Below are positions 10,590 through 22,576 of a stretch of 64,000 nucleotides of DNA, piece by piece. The position numbers and the translations under genes are program-made. Under the pieces are notes generated by a model. It was not told the DNA's origin, made no database searches, and saw nothing but the letters and a program-made list of their open reading frames with translations. The DNA is from Trachythela sp. YZ-2020 (Eukaryota > Cnidaria > Anthozoa > Malacalcyonacea > Clavulariidae): the NCBI GenBank assembly GCA_016169945.1, contig JADLSH010000158.1:1585001-1649000 (forward strand), given 5' to 3'. Positions within the stretch are counted from its first letter, which is position 1, and each line of letters starts with the position of its first letter.

Positions 10590-13417
10590 CGGCAATTGCA
10601 AGAAAGTTATTTTGCAAAGAGTGCCTCTTGAGTGATCGAAAATATTACACAATTTCAAATGGAATGCCATCAGATATTGAGCGGCATCGCAAGTCAAAGC
10701 AACATTTAGAAGCTACAATAACAACTGTGTTGAGTACATCTAAAGAAGGCTGGGAATTACTTGAATTAAAGAGATTGATCGGTAAAGCTAAAAAGCGACC
10801 ATCAAAAGATTTATCAACAGGTGGGTCACCTGCAAAACGAGCTAGAGTTGACATTGAAGTGGAAAATGTGCACGAAAGTTTGTACTCACAGGAAACACAG
10901 CTTACCTCAGTGGATACAGACAATTATTTAGAAACAGGGAAGACCCAAGAAGTAAACATTTTGCACAGTGATCATGACATGTTTAATACCACTAATGACC
11001 ACATAAGGAATGCGTTAGAAACAGGGTCTGAATCGGAATCCCACAGCAAGAGCCAAAGCAACATCAGGAATATTTATATAGCTCCAAACCTGCAAGCAGA
11101 AAAAGGAAACAATGCAGCCGCAGCCGAGAGTTCTATTTACGTGCCAAATCAAAGCCATGGAGATAAACCTGCATCTGAATTACCATCAGCAACAGATATT
11201 GCAACAGAAGTAGTTAAACTTATGAAAGAGATGAAAGTTGCTGATGAATTGGAAAATAAACCAAAGAAAACTTTAGACAAACATCAGATTGCTAATGATC
11301 TTGATGAGTGGCGAAAGATCGGAAATATTACCGACCTCACACACAAAGTACCATGTCTAGAATTCTTTTACAAAGAGGTTATGTCTGAAAGTGTGATACG
11401 CTGTGAAGTCTGTTTTCAAGCTTTTATAGGCAAAAAGATAAGGGGAAAAGATATGTCCCCTTATCAAATTGCTCGGAAAGAGAATCCATTTGGCCATGGG
11501 GATCCAATTTCAGGAATATGGAATGAAAAGGAGAAGACTGAGCTATACCTTCAGGGCAGAAATTCTTCTTGGAGATCATTGAAATCAGTTTTGAGATCGC
11601 ATTTGTTAGGCATCTCAAGACAGCACTATTAAGCTATGAAAAAACTTGATGAAGAGAAAGAGCGTGAAACGAAAACACTTGAAACATCGAAGAACCTAGT
11701 TAAGTGCATGGTGACGGATGTTAAGCTTAAAGCGGCATCAACACACTATGAGACGCTTGTTGCATATTTAGATGATTGTGGTGTTGATGTTGGGCAGCGG
11801 CAGCACAGCAGAAAACAGATGTTGGCATTGCTTGTTGCTGCAGAGGACTTTGTTGATGAGCAAACATCGAATGTTCTAAAGACGGAACTTAAATGCACTC
11901 AAGTGTGTCCTCATTTCTTTGGCGTGTTAGATGAAAGAACTGTGAATAGACGAACAAGCCAAGCATCATATATTGTATTCATGTACAACGGAAAAAGCTG
12001 TGCCTATCCTCTTGGTGCTCCACTTGTATACTCTACATCTGACGAAGGATCATCTGATTCATCTAGTTCGGACGATGAAAACCCATCGGAAGAAGAGGCT
12101 CCACGAGAATTCCCCGAAGTTAGTGGCGGAAGTTACTCAGATCTTGCTAGAAATTTGCTGAATACGATAAAGTTTAAATTGAAGGTTAACGAAGAGGATC
12201 TTACCAGATATTGGGAACATCTGCTGACGGCCCATATCAAGCTCGCGATTTCGGGTTTATTATACAGGAAGAAACAGGGCGGCATAGAATTCCCGAGGAA
12301 TTACAGTTCTGCCAGCCAGTCATTTGGGATGCAACTCACTTATTGAATTTAGCTCCAACTGACATTAAGGATGGCAAGTTTGGAAGCAGCGAAGAATTCT
12401 TTAACAAGTTCATAAAAAGAGCCAACGAATTTAATCACATGATGGGAAGAGGGAAAGGTTTTGCACAACTTTAACTGAGTGCCAAGAGCAGTTCAAAGCG
12501 AGCTACCGTTGTTGTTCCATTTGCCGCTCAGCGTTTCTTGAGCTCCGCAGTTGAACAATGGAAATCAATTGAAAAAGCATTCCCAGTCCTAAGGAAATCT
12601 TTTCAAACTACTCATTCGAATGCTGATGACGACTTCCCATTACAGTACAGGATGTTTGGACAAGATTTTGTTGCAGATCTACTTGGCTATCGCAAGGTGT
12701 AGACTTTTTTCACTGGAAAATTGTGTTCTGGGGTCAGCGAATGTGTTCTGGGGTCAGCGAATGCTTTCCTGGATGGAAACGATAGAAGCAAGTCTTACTG
12801 GTACATCACGCTACAAGAAGCATCTGCAAGATCTTAAGAACTATGTGTTTCAAGAAGTTGAGCTTTTCGAGGGTTGGCATTTGCTGAGCAAGGATAGAGT
12901 GGTACATCCAGACCATGGTGAAGAAGCAGCCTATACTTGGATTGAGAGAACATTAGACGAATCAATGGAGGAATTGCAAGAGTTTGCTAGTGACTTAAAG
13001 AATTCATCAGAGAATAGATTGAACAATGGTACATCAGAAGTCTCAAGACTACTGGCTAATTGCTTTGACTTTGAGAAGCTGCTGATTGCCCTCGAAGGAA
13101 AAAGATGTGCTGGCTCCGAGAACGAGAGACAAATAACCTGTCTGAAAGACAAAACGAGCTACTTTGCCATGGGAAGAAATGATTTCAAGACATGGTTTAA
13201 GTATGTAATCTCACTCCCACATGTCCAGCAAAAGAAAGATGAATTGCATTACCTTGATGTAAATTGTTCTGATGCCTTGTACCATCGTTTTAAAGAGTGC
13301 CTTTGTCATCTGTTTTGGGGTAATCTTAAGGAGTATGGTGTTGCATGCATGTTGTCATCTGGAAAACACCTATGGAAAGAGATAAGTCGGCTGGTATACG
13401 CCAAACATTCATCTTGA
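10590..13417 (+). pseudogene. hAT-like transposase, copy 1 (several frameshifts)
   Basis: A zinc-finger-like start (FCKECLLSD...IERHRKSKQH) is followed by a long hydrophilic region with an acidic Ser/Asp cluster (about 12,040-12,110), then the block IWDATHLLNLAPTDIKDGKF (about 12,320-12,380), which resembles the D.AH..EL..KD signature of hAT transposases. The C-terminal part carries FKTWFKYVISLPHVQ and ends at a stop at 13417. Four open segments (10628-11632, 11636-12346, 12211-12474, 12620-13417) are joined by stops or frameshifts. The C-terminal dimerisation block seen in copy 2 is absent, so it is 3'-truncated. Copy 2 lies at 26.5-28.4 kb on the minus strand. Confidence 0.65.
12722..12760. 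repeat. 20-bp direct duplication inside hAT-like gene
   Basis: GTGTTCTGGGGTCAGCGAAT occurs twice back to back. It is a small tandem duplication inside the pseudogene and contributes to a frame change. Confidence 0.75.
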
Positions 13418-13429
13418 CTCTCCTGGATG

Positions 13430-14960
13430 GAAAGAAAGTAAAAGCTTGTATTTCATTATACCATTTATACTGTATTATCTGTACAACTTCGTTTTTTGAA
13501 TGTTTTTACTATGGTAATTCCACGGTCTGCAAGACTGCAATTAATATAAACGAGTGCGAGCCATGAGGGCTTGAGCGCGAACGAATTTTTCTAGGTGCGA
13601 GCAAAGCTAATCCCCGAGACGGCGCGAAGCGCCGTGCGAGGGTACTAATTCCGCTCGGCTATTTATTACACCCGGGAAAAAAGAAAGCTATGTGTGAACG
13701 TTTTCGCGAATTTCGTGAACTTTTCGTGGACATCGCGTGGGCTGTTATTGTCAGGAGCGGAATGAGCAAAGAGTTTAAACTTGAGAAATTCTGATTATTT
13801 CAAAATCGCTTTTAAGGACTTTATAAATAGGAGCTGTGAGGCGAGTTTTATCGCTTTTGCTTTATATAAAAGGATAAGAAGAGATATATGAGCGAAAAAA
13901 GTAAAATATAAGGCGAGTTTGTTATAATTGTTGATGTATTTGTTCATGGCATATTATCATTGTTGTTTTAAAAACTGTTGCTTTATATAAATAGTCAGTC
14001 TCGTTTAATTCCAGTTTAAGTATCCTATATTTTATGTTACGAAAAGCTATAAATTAAAAGGAAAGCGGAACCATTTTTACGAGAGAATTGTATACTTTCA
14101 ACCGCAAGATTTCATTTCAAAAAGGAATTTATAGGTAAATGCAGTTTTATGAACTTTACGAAACGTTTTATATTGAACGGACGGTTGAATTTTTCAATTT
14201 TACATTAAAATAAAATATTAGAATGCATAATAACATACCTACATGATATATTTCAGTATTCTATTGTTAAAACCATTAATATTTTAACTACATTGCCGGT
14301 TTTGTAGTGTAATTTGTACGCTAAAAACTGTAAAAAAAAATTTCTTACTGATCGTGTTGCCATGACTACAGTGCTTCCACAGTTTGAAACAAATTTCCAT
14401 TGTTTGTCCTTGCAAAAATCCTTAAAATTCCTTTATATAATTCCTTAATATTTAAATTTTCTTCCAGTTTTCCTTTGTTTTCCTTCCAAACTATTACCGT
14501 AATATGATTAAAATTGTCATGGCACGGAACTGAACGGAAATACGGAATCACTTAGTAATTACGTCAAGTACTCCATTTAAATGGTAATATCCTTTGGAGG
14601 AGGGGGGGGGATTCAATATCGTTTTCCCCGCCAAAATTTTGTCTGAAACCCAGATATATAAACAGACTCGGTCAGTAGGCCACTAATTTACCGAATGCCA
14701 TTTCCAGTAGTAAAAATTCTGGTGCAACTGCCATATTTTCCAGTTAAACAATTAAAAAACCCTAGCTCTCGTAGCCTCTTTTTACCCATTCACGATCTCA
14801 TTCTGACTAAGTCTATTCTGGTTTTGAACAAATCATGCTTTGCATGCAGATTTTGCAACGAAAAGATTAGAAATGTTTAGGAACTGTCCAGAGGGGAACT
14901 GTCGTTGTTTAGCTGTGGCGAGGGGTTACTGCATGCATGTATTTCTAGTTTAATATGCGA
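13430..14960. other. Non-coding stretch
   Basis: No coding signal. A GC-richer patch at 13,590-13,680 contains GACGGCGCGAAGCGCCGTGC, a strong short palindrome. A G-run lies at 14,601-14,611. Confidence 0.4.
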
Positions 14961-14984
14961 GCTGTGAACTTTAAATTATACGTA

Positions 14985-15652
14985 GCTGCGAGTGAATGCA
15001 AGTTTTCCAACCTGGGCTCCAATACTTTGAGGTATCCCCATCTCCCTTTACCAACCCAAAATAAATAATAAGGGCTACAAACCTCTCAACTTTCTCAGCA
15101 GTGGTGGCTTCCCAAGACCCATCCCTTTTACAATAATTATTATAACCCCCCTTAGTTCCTACTTTTATATATGCGTAGGAATTAGTATGGTTGGCAATGG
15201 TGCTCAAGATTTCAGGAGACATAAAGAGATGAAAAAACTTGAGCTCCGTCGTCATGGCCGCCCTCAGATTGGGTCTCTCAAAGTAAACCCCGGGTGGCCG
15301 GGCTAGAGTAAAGGCAGGAGGTTCTGGGGCAGGATCTGGAGTGGCAAAGCCAAAGTTCAGTCACAACTTCCTCCTCCTGAGCACCAGCTCTACCACCAGA
15401 TGTACAACCAGATGTACAACCACAGGTACTGTCCCTTCCCCTACCTGCCCTTCCTCTACCGGCACTTCCCCTACTGGCCCTGCCACTTCCCCTACTGGAG
15501 CAACCCCTTGCCCTACTAGAATTGAGAGACCCCTGCCTAGCGCTTTTCCTAACAGGTGAGTGGGCCCCCTCGCTCCCCTCCAAGTCATCTTCAGGAACGG
15601 CATCTTCTTCGTCTGGAATGGCAGCATCTTCTTGTTCAGGAACATCTTCTCT
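14985..15652 (-). pseudogene. piggyBac-type transposase, N-terminal part only
   Basis: A minus-strand exon begins after a TTTATAG acceptor-like site with an acidic stretch (EDVPEQEDAAIPDEEDAVPE), an Arg/Gly/Ser-rich low-complexity segment, then PPGVYFERPN and the piggyBac N-terminal fold signature: FFHLFMSPEILSTIANHTN, WEATTAEKVERFVALIIYFG and KYWS. The family is DDE_Tnp_1_7 (PGBD-like). The frame changes near 15,320. The catalytic DDD core is missing; sequence ends after KYWSPGW, so this is a truncated copy or one exon of a domesticated gene. Confidence 0.7.
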
Positions 15653-16272
15653 ATAAAGGATTTGTTATGTGTTAGGTCTAGTATTTCAAAATCATACTTT
15701 TGAAATACAATCAATGTCTCACACAAATACAATCAACTCTTACACTAATAATGTACAACAAATATCTTATGTATTTTTTACTATTTGAAAGTACATTTTA
15801 TTACAAAAAGCAAATTTATACGAGCCAGAGGCCACACAACAACGGCCGATGTAACATTCACCATGCTTGTATTATTTGTGCACGTCATGGCTAAACGACA
15901 ATCTTCGCTAAGGTATATTCAGAGCCTCTTTGTGGGCAAAAATATAGCAACTCTAATACTTATAAGCAACAACAAATATTATATGCATATTTGGCATATT
16001 TCAAAGTTTATTCTCTCAGGAAATCAAGCCTATTTGTTCTATAAAAAGCAGATGCCAGACATCTTTGCGAAAATTGCCATAAAAAGGCAAGATTATTTTG
16101 TAATCAGACAAAATTTGAGCTGTAGATAGATCTTTCGAATGGTGGTATCACAGAGGTTGTAGCTTGTAAACAGAGAAAGGTATAAGGTACGAAACAGATT
16201 CTACTTTATTTTCTAATCAGTTAAAGTATAAAGCTGCTCAAACAGTTTATTTTCATTCATGATGCAATTCCA

Positions 16273-16296
16273 TACGCACACACACACACACACACC
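16273..16296. repeat. (CA)n microsatellite
   Basis: About eleven CA dinucleotides in a row. Confidence 0.9.
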
Positions 16297-16937
16297 CAAC
16301 TTCCTTGCACCACCAGTGGTGCTCTATATCACTGGGAAAGCACTTTCACCTTCAGAAATTCAGAAGCCTGTTTATAAATTACCTTGTGAGATCCAGGTTG
16401 GGAGATCTGCAACCTAAATTCAGGCCTTGGTCTGGGCAAATTCAGACCTTGGTTGGACAAGAACATGAGAGACTCCGACGCAAGTGCAATATTATCTATT
16501 CTGTAGTTATATTATACCCCAGACAATAAGAATAAAAGTTAGGAAAAACAAGAAAGGCGGGTGGTGCATACTCCCTTCCTATATACAAGCATAGTTAATA
16601 GAAGAGATGGTTTGGAAACTAATTAGAATAACAATATAACTCATTATCTATGTTAGTACAACGTCTATGCAAAAATGTGTCACGTGCGTTTTGTATTTTT
16701 GCCCAAACAACCAATAGCAATGTTTTAGGAAAGTTACCTATCCGTGACTTGAACAATATGCATCTGACCACGAAGGTGCACATTTTTAGTGTGAAGTTTC
16801 ACTTTGCACTATTGTGATAAGGTGGCCAAAATTCAAACGAGTTCAAACAAGTTTATCGTAGACATTAATTCAGCGTCGGCCACGGACATATAAGAACAAA
16901 TGAGGGTTTTTTCGCGTGTGCCTATTGAGATATAAAC

Positions 16938-16981
16938 AAAATCTCGACGTTTCGAGCTAAAGCCCTTCGTCAGGAGAAATT
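16938..16981 (-). ncRNA. Hammerhead ribozyme motif, minus strand
   Basis: The mirror copy within the palindrome: on the minus strand CTGACGA (16973-16967), stem II, GAAA and CGTC are identical to the plus-strand motif. A transcript through the whole palindrome in either direction would contain one functional-sense hammerhead and one antisense copy able to pair with it. Confidence 0.75.
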
Positions 16982-17017
16982 AGTAGACAGATAAATGTAA
17001 TGTGTTTACTGTCTACT

Positions 17018-17061
17018 AATTTCTCCTGACGAAGGGCTTTAGCTCGAAACGTCGAGATTTT
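17018..17061 (+). ncRNA. Hammerhead ribozyme motif, plus strand
   Basis: CTGACGA (17026-17032) is followed by a stem-loop GGGCT-TT-AGCTC (stem II), then GAAA, and CGTC with the predicted cleavage after C17053. The flanks TCTC before CTGACGA and GAGA after the cleavage site pair as stem I, with a further TT/AA pairing beyond a small internal loop. Stem III is minimal, as in Penelope-type hammerheads. All invariant core positions that I know of are present. Confidence 0.75.
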
Positions 17062-17248
17062 GTTTATATCTCAATAGGCACACGCGAAACAACCCTCATT
17101 TGTTCAAACAAGTTTAGCTGCGTCATGCTTATAGACTTCTTAGACTTTGGACAGTCGGTTTCGATTATCTGAGATACTCATTGGTGGAACATCTGAGATA
17201 CTCATTGGTTTGAATTGTGATCAAAATAATTAATTTTGTTTTTGTGGA

Positions 17249-17352
17249 TAACACCACAATCGTTAATTTACCAAAGCTTTCTTATTTCTCGCATGTTTCC
17301 ACTGATGGTCCAGTCTCACAGATCAAAAGCTTTGGTAAATAATTGTGTTGTT
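17249..17352. repeat. Inverted repeat, ACCAAAGCTTT ends
   Basis: ACACCACAATCGTTAATTTACCAAAGC pairs imperfectly with GCTTTGGTAAATAATTGTGTTGT about 50 bases downstream. Non-coding MITE-like hairpin. Just upstream, GAGATACTCATTGGT is directly duplicated (17171-17208). Confidence 0.55.
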
Positions 17353-17919
17353 TCCCGCAAATACAAAATTACAACAATACAATAATCTATTTGTATTACA
17401 ATATAAATACCATAATAAAACAATAAGGATAAACATGGATAACAAGTAAAATTTCAACTTTCCACAATGATTGTTGAACGCATCGGTTTACAATTGCGTT
17501 GCTGCGCCAGATACGAGTTTGCAATTTTATCATTCGCAATGCAATGAAATTTGACCCATTGCATTACTGGCACGAGAAAAAAATCGCACGTGTCACCCGA
17601 CCTTAACACAATTTTCATGAGAAATGCTTGACAACATTTACGATCAGTACAAAATTACATTATATATAAAAGTGGATAAAATTATTTACCAAAAGGACAA
17701 GGATTACTATGATTGCCATGACCACAGTAGACTGCGGTTGGTAAACTATTTTTAGGTAATTTGTACGCAGCAATTTATTCTCAATGACAATGTCTCTGAA
17801 GGTATTATACATACAGTAAGGACTATGGTTAGCAAAGTAAATATATCTTAACTGATATCTATAAATATATATTTCGTAGTACTGTATGTTCACAAAACTA
17901 AGCAAGCACTTGTGTTGTA

Positions 17920-17970
17920 CCACAACGATACTTATACTTATAACTTACCACAACGATACTTATACTTACA
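17920..17970. repeat. Direct duplication TACCACAACGATACTTATAC
   Basis: TACCACAACGATACTTATAC occurs twice with an 8-bp spacer. Confidence 0.75.
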
Positions 17971-18326
17971 TTAAAATACATGCCGAAATAAACCTATACT
18001 GCTTTTGTGTTTATGTATTAGTATATACTGTAAAGGTCAGGTGGAAATATACATAGTCATAAACATAGTAAACAATAAACAAACTCGTAATTGCAGTGTT
18101 TTACCAATTGACGAATTATTTAACATTTTAAAAATACGTTTATTTCCTTGGCTATTAAAGTTAAACACTACAAAATTACTAATTTATGTTCAGTACTTCG
18201 GTACTTCAGAAAGCAATTTACGAATATTCCTAATTTAGAGACGTCTTAAATTGCCAATTAGAGAGAACCGCTCTTTGAAAAGTTACCTGAAATCGACAAT
18301 ACGTCCAGTTAATGCAAAATAACTAG

Positions 18327-18540
18327 TATTTCGTTGGAGGGGAAAGGAAGAACAACTAGTATTTCGTTGGAGGGGAAAGGAAGAACAGGGAGTGAGGGCC
18401 TGCTTTCATGACTTAACGCCCTAATAAAGGCTCATTAAAATTGACCAATACAAATTTAGTCATTGAATGACATTTAGTCATGAAAGCTGAGTTTTCTTGC
18501 AGGCCCACATTCCCTGTTCTTCTTTTCCCCTTCAACGAGG
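18327..18540. repeat. Direct and inverted repeat cluster (MITE-like)
   Basis: A 33-bp unit beginning AACTAGTATTTCGTTGGAGG is duplicated in tandem (18328-18387). Sequence at 18,345-18,420 is then found inverted at 18,475-18,540 (AGGGAATGTGGGCCTGCAAG against AGTGAGGGCCTGCTTTCATG). This is a foldback-type structure with one arm end duplicated. Confidence 0.6.
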
Positions 18541-19204
18541 GCTGGCCATGCAGGCTATTCGTAAAGCTATGTATATGCCCAAGACATTATTGCCAGCTCC
18601 TAAACTTTACATGCAAGTACCCCCAAAATTTGCAAACAAAAATCAACACTGCCACCAGATTATTTTTATCAAATTTTTAACAATAGAAGACTCATGTGAT
18701 ATTTACAAGCATCAAAACAAAACTGTTCTTCATACTAATACACTAGCTGAGCCTGCTTCGTCAAAAAGTAAGTAAACACAATTCCCCAGCCCCCCATCCC
18801 ATGTTTTAATTAGATACAAAGTTGTAATAAACATAAAAGTTTTCATTAAATTGTTCAAATCTTTAAATGCATCTGTCTCATCAATTCAGGAAGCCACTTG
18901 AGTGCATGCAGTGAGTCACAGTGACAGAAGATGCAGTTTCAAAATACCAATTCAAATTTTATTGTTTGTCAGAGTTGAGAGTTCGCATGGAAAGAATATT
19001 TGCAAATTGCGCCTAGTTTCCTTTAAAATTTTCCAAACCCTAGTTCTAGTGTTTTCTTTCACAGAATGCTCGAAAATAGTTGTACAACTTTGCATCTAAT
19101 TACAGCATGCTTAGAATCTGCAAAATGCCGAAATATAAATCAAGTAACAAATATGCCTGAATAAGCTTCTGATAGACCTACAATGTTAACAAAAACGATT
19201 TCAG

Positions 19205-19795
19205 GGTTCCAAGTTACCGAAATGTAGTGTCAATTTGCAGCGATTACAGAACCGAGCTGCTCGTATTGTATCCAGGAATGATTCTTCTAGAGAGGCTCTA
19301 ACATTTTTAAATTGGACAGATTTAGAGACAAATCGTAAGGTGCATAAGTGTATTCTTACTTTTAAATATTTAAAAGATCTAGTTCCAGAGTATTTAAGTG
19401 ACTATTTTACTAGAAATTCAAATTTCCATAGCTATAATACCAGGAGACGTTCTGATCTACGCCTGCCGAAGCCGAACTTACTCTCGGCAAACGTACGTTC
19501 AGATATTCGGGCTCAGTGTTATTCAACACGCTACCCGCTCACATCAAAGGTGCAGAGACACTTTCTTCTTTTAGAAAACTTGTACGAGCCCATTTCTTAG
19601 GTTGCTAGTTCAATAATTTTACCCATAGTAGAATTTTTTATGATAGTTTATTTAGGGATATATATGATTTTAGCATATTGTATTTTAAATCTGTAATATA
19701 GCTTATAAAAATGCAGGGCCCCTATGGATGGATACCAGCCACGTGCTGAATGGGCTACCCTGGTGAAATAAAAGTTATACCATACCAAATTTACT
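19205..19795 (+). pseudogene. CR1/L2-type LINE, 3' end of ORF2 plus 3' UTR
   Basis: The open segment 19235-19600 starts LQRLQNRAARIV and contains LNWTDLETNRKVHKC, LVPEYLSDYF and HSYNTRRRSDLRLPKP. These are the conserved tail of CR1/L2/Jockey-group reverse transcriptases. The typical GAKLWN motif is replaced by a frame change. After the stop an AT-rich 3' UTR ends GGGCTACCCTGGTGAAATAAAAG, a common type of LINE tail, followed by an ATACC-type short repeat. The element is strongly 5'-truncated, as LINE copies usually are. Confidence 0.8.
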
Positions 19796-19910
19796 GGGTA
19801 ACAATATCAGTTTTCCTGTAAATATCAACACAACATGCCAAGACCAAGTACCGGTAGTCTGTTCATTCAAATTAAATCAAATGTTTAAGCAATTAATATC
19901 ATTGACTCTA

Positions 19911-20150
19911 TCAACTTTTCTTCCTTTGATACTGGATTTGTGTCAGCTCCTGGAGTTGACACAAACTGTCACCATCCACCACGCTCGAATATTCACCCAT
20001 TGTGTACTCCTTTATATCGGGTTTGTACTTTTTCTTTTGAGGACGTACGTTCATTAGATGTACAGGATCATTGGACTCTTGTTTTCGTTTTAACACATCT
20101 CTTTTATCAGGGCTAAAACAAGCCACTCTTGTAAATTGTGATTTGTCCTC
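19911..20150 (-). CDS. Possible exon, OB-fold-like segment (unknown)
   Basis: A minus-strand open segment encodes VACFSPDKRDVLKRKQES then NDPVHLMNVRPQKKKY. The pattern of a turn, a charged insert and an HL-NV strand is vaguely like an RPA-type OB fold, but this is a weak impression. No motif settles it and neighbours give no help. Confidence 0.25.
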   Translation of the reverse strand, partial: EDKSQFTRVACFSPDKRDVLKRKQESNDPVHLMNVRPQKKKYKPDIKEYTMGEYSSVVDGDSLCQLQELTQIQYQRKKS

Positions 20151-20646
20151 TTGAACTTTGAAATCGAAATATCGGTTTCCTGTTGTTTTTTCCTATCTGA
20201 ATTTCTGATAGCTCGTGAATGTAACCATTAACATTTTTCACTTTTTCAGTGGATTTGCTACTTGGTTATTTGTGTATTTATACATTGACCACAGAAGAGT
20301 GATTTGAACAAATGAACAATGAAAACATTTTTTCCCATGCGTCCGGCTTACCCATAGGCGAAACCAGGGGTGAAATATAGCTCATATTTACGACTTTTTT
20401 GTCTCCTACAGTACAATGTACTGTATTGTAATGTATTGTAACTGAACATACTGCATTTACTGGACATCCTGTATTTTATAATATGGAAATTGTTGTTTGC
20501 TAAGAGGTGGACCATTTCATTTTTTATCATGGGTTGTGGTTGTGATGCTGTTTTTGGATTGAAAACTATGTGGCTTATACCTACGCTGAGGAAAGACGAT
20601 GAACGATTTCGATATGAAATGAAACAAGAAAGCTGCACACAATATC

Positions 20647-20757
20647 AAATGTAATCTTCAAAGACTAAAGACATCCGACAGGCGTTCATTAATTGTGTGT
20701 GGTGATATAGAGTTAAATCCAGGCCCGGTGTGGCAGTCTGAGTTTGTTCCGTGCTGA
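20647..20757 (+). pseudogene. LINE ORF start with 2A-like peptide
   Basis: The frame ending at 20757 encodes CGDIELNPGPVWQS. GDIELNPGP (20701-20727) matches the D(V/I)ExNPGP consensus of 2A ribosome-skipping peptides. Such motifs are known at the N-terminus of ORFs in CR1/L2-type non-LTR retrotransposons, where they separate the signal-like leader from the main protein. Only this scrap of the element is visible; the frame stops soon after. Confidence 0.7.
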
Positions 20758-22576
20758 GATTGTTCTGCACATGCGTACTGCTAGCATGCGCCTGCATTGA
20801 TGTCTGCGGTAAACATGCCGTGCTGAGATTGCTCACCAAACTCACCAAAACATTTAGACTTGACAGTTCAGTTCTTACAAGAAAGATTAAAGCATACAGT
20901 TCGAATTTTTTCTCGAAGAAACCTTTGACATCAACCTGTGGCAGATAGGAATCATATTGGATAAAGGTAAGCATTTTAAACCTTAAAATTCAGTGGATCT
21001 AAAATGTGTTTCTGTGTCAATGTCTCAATGAATGTCAATGTGATTGCACGACAGCACGTGTTCATGTTAAAATTTTCTAGCATTGATGTTTGTTGGAAAA
21101 TTATACACATTACGATTTACTAAATAAATAATATTTTTTATTTTATTTTACAAGTTTTGCCATTGAGAAATAAAGATATACATATAGAACCTTTAAAAAA
21201 TTCACTCAAACAGGATGGCTGGAATTACCACACAGAGAAGAAGTTCTCCAATAACGGGGTTCCAAAACAGTTGAAATAATTGTACAATAAACATTGAGAA
21301 GTGAGACAAACTAGTCAACAAACTGACAAATGAAACAATGGAAATTAGCGGGGAGTTAACAAACAAGTAAACAAACAGACAAAGAATAACACTGGACAAA
21401 AAGTGTTAACGAACGAGACAACCCTGCAATTATCTATGACTAGTTTCATATATTACCAAGTATTTTGCCAAGGCTGTAAGAAATCATGACAGGCTGACAG
21501 CAGGCAGTGTCAGTGTGGTTGTTATTACTGTTTAATACATATTGTCTTGTTGATATTTAAATACTTTGATGTGTTTAGTTAAGTTGTTTGCCTTTGATTT
21601 AAGGTTTTTTAGAAAGCTTAATCTTCATAATAGGTTTTTCAGTTTTGTATTTGCCTTCTTAACTAGTGACACAAACTGACAAACATGGTTACAGTAAATG
21701 AAGTATGCCACGGGCCTCATCCTGTGGTCAAAGAACAATTTTCAGATTCCACAGAAGGTGGTGGTGCTCAGCTTCAGCAACCCACGAGAGAAGAACGACT
21801 TGCACAGCATAGAGTGCAGTGCCAGAATCTGGTAGCATACCTCATGACAAACCTATGTCCACCAGGTTTAGCAAAAAGAGATATACGAAATATTAAGAAC
21901 CAAGCAAAGACACACCAGTGGGATTCCAAAAGTAAGAAGTTTGCAATCGTTCATATTTATAATTACATAGCTCCCAAATTCACTTTAATTTTTGGTAACC
22001 AGTAACCACTATTTGTTTGTTAAAGTTTCTCTAAGAAGCATACTATCAACACTACTATCTGTACAGCAGCAGGCTAGGGTAATCTTTGTTATATTATGTC
22101 AACAAAACAGAAATAAATATATTGTGAGTACTAATAAATTAACAAATGTTTTGGCTAACAGTGCTCCCTCAGTACAGCAACATCATTCACTAAGCTTGAA
22201 TTGTTCTATAGTATTTCCCACCTCTGCTTCATTACGTTACTAGAATTCAGCGACAGTGCTTGAAACTCACAGAATGAGTTGTGTGTACTCACTTGCCCGA
22301 CATTTTCCCTTTATTTCAGGCAGAAAAAAGTGGAGGGAGTTTTTCTTTTGACATACTGTTATTTTGGTCATGAGAAACGTTTTAAGCTGAAGTTGTTCGG
22401 AGGCTGGACTAGCCCTTTAACAGAGATAGTTTAATTACAATTAGTATGCATGATCCTTCACAACTCTGAGGAGTAAAATCAGGTCTAGTATTAGTATATT
22501 AGACAGTAAAATAACAAATTGTGAATGGATTAATGACAACAATGTCAACTTTTATTGTAATATTTTACTTTCAAGG

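Larger units (their letters stand above)
16894..17105. repeat. 212-bp palindrome carrying two hammerhead motifs
   Basis: The two halves are reverse complements with very few mismatches from GAACAAATGAGGG to its complement, with a loop of roughly 20 bases at 16,991-17,012. Each arm contains a complete hammerhead ribozyme-like core (annotated separately). Penelope-like retroelements carry hammerheads in their terminal repeats, so this is best read as two opposed remnants of such a terminus. No Penelope reverse transcriptase or GIY-YIG domain is present in the window. Confidence 0.85.

Noticed and set aside
15341..15559. Plus-strand Thr/Pro/Ser-rich ORF
   Set aside because: It is the antisense of the Arg/Gly/Ser-rich low-complexity segment of the piggyBac exon.
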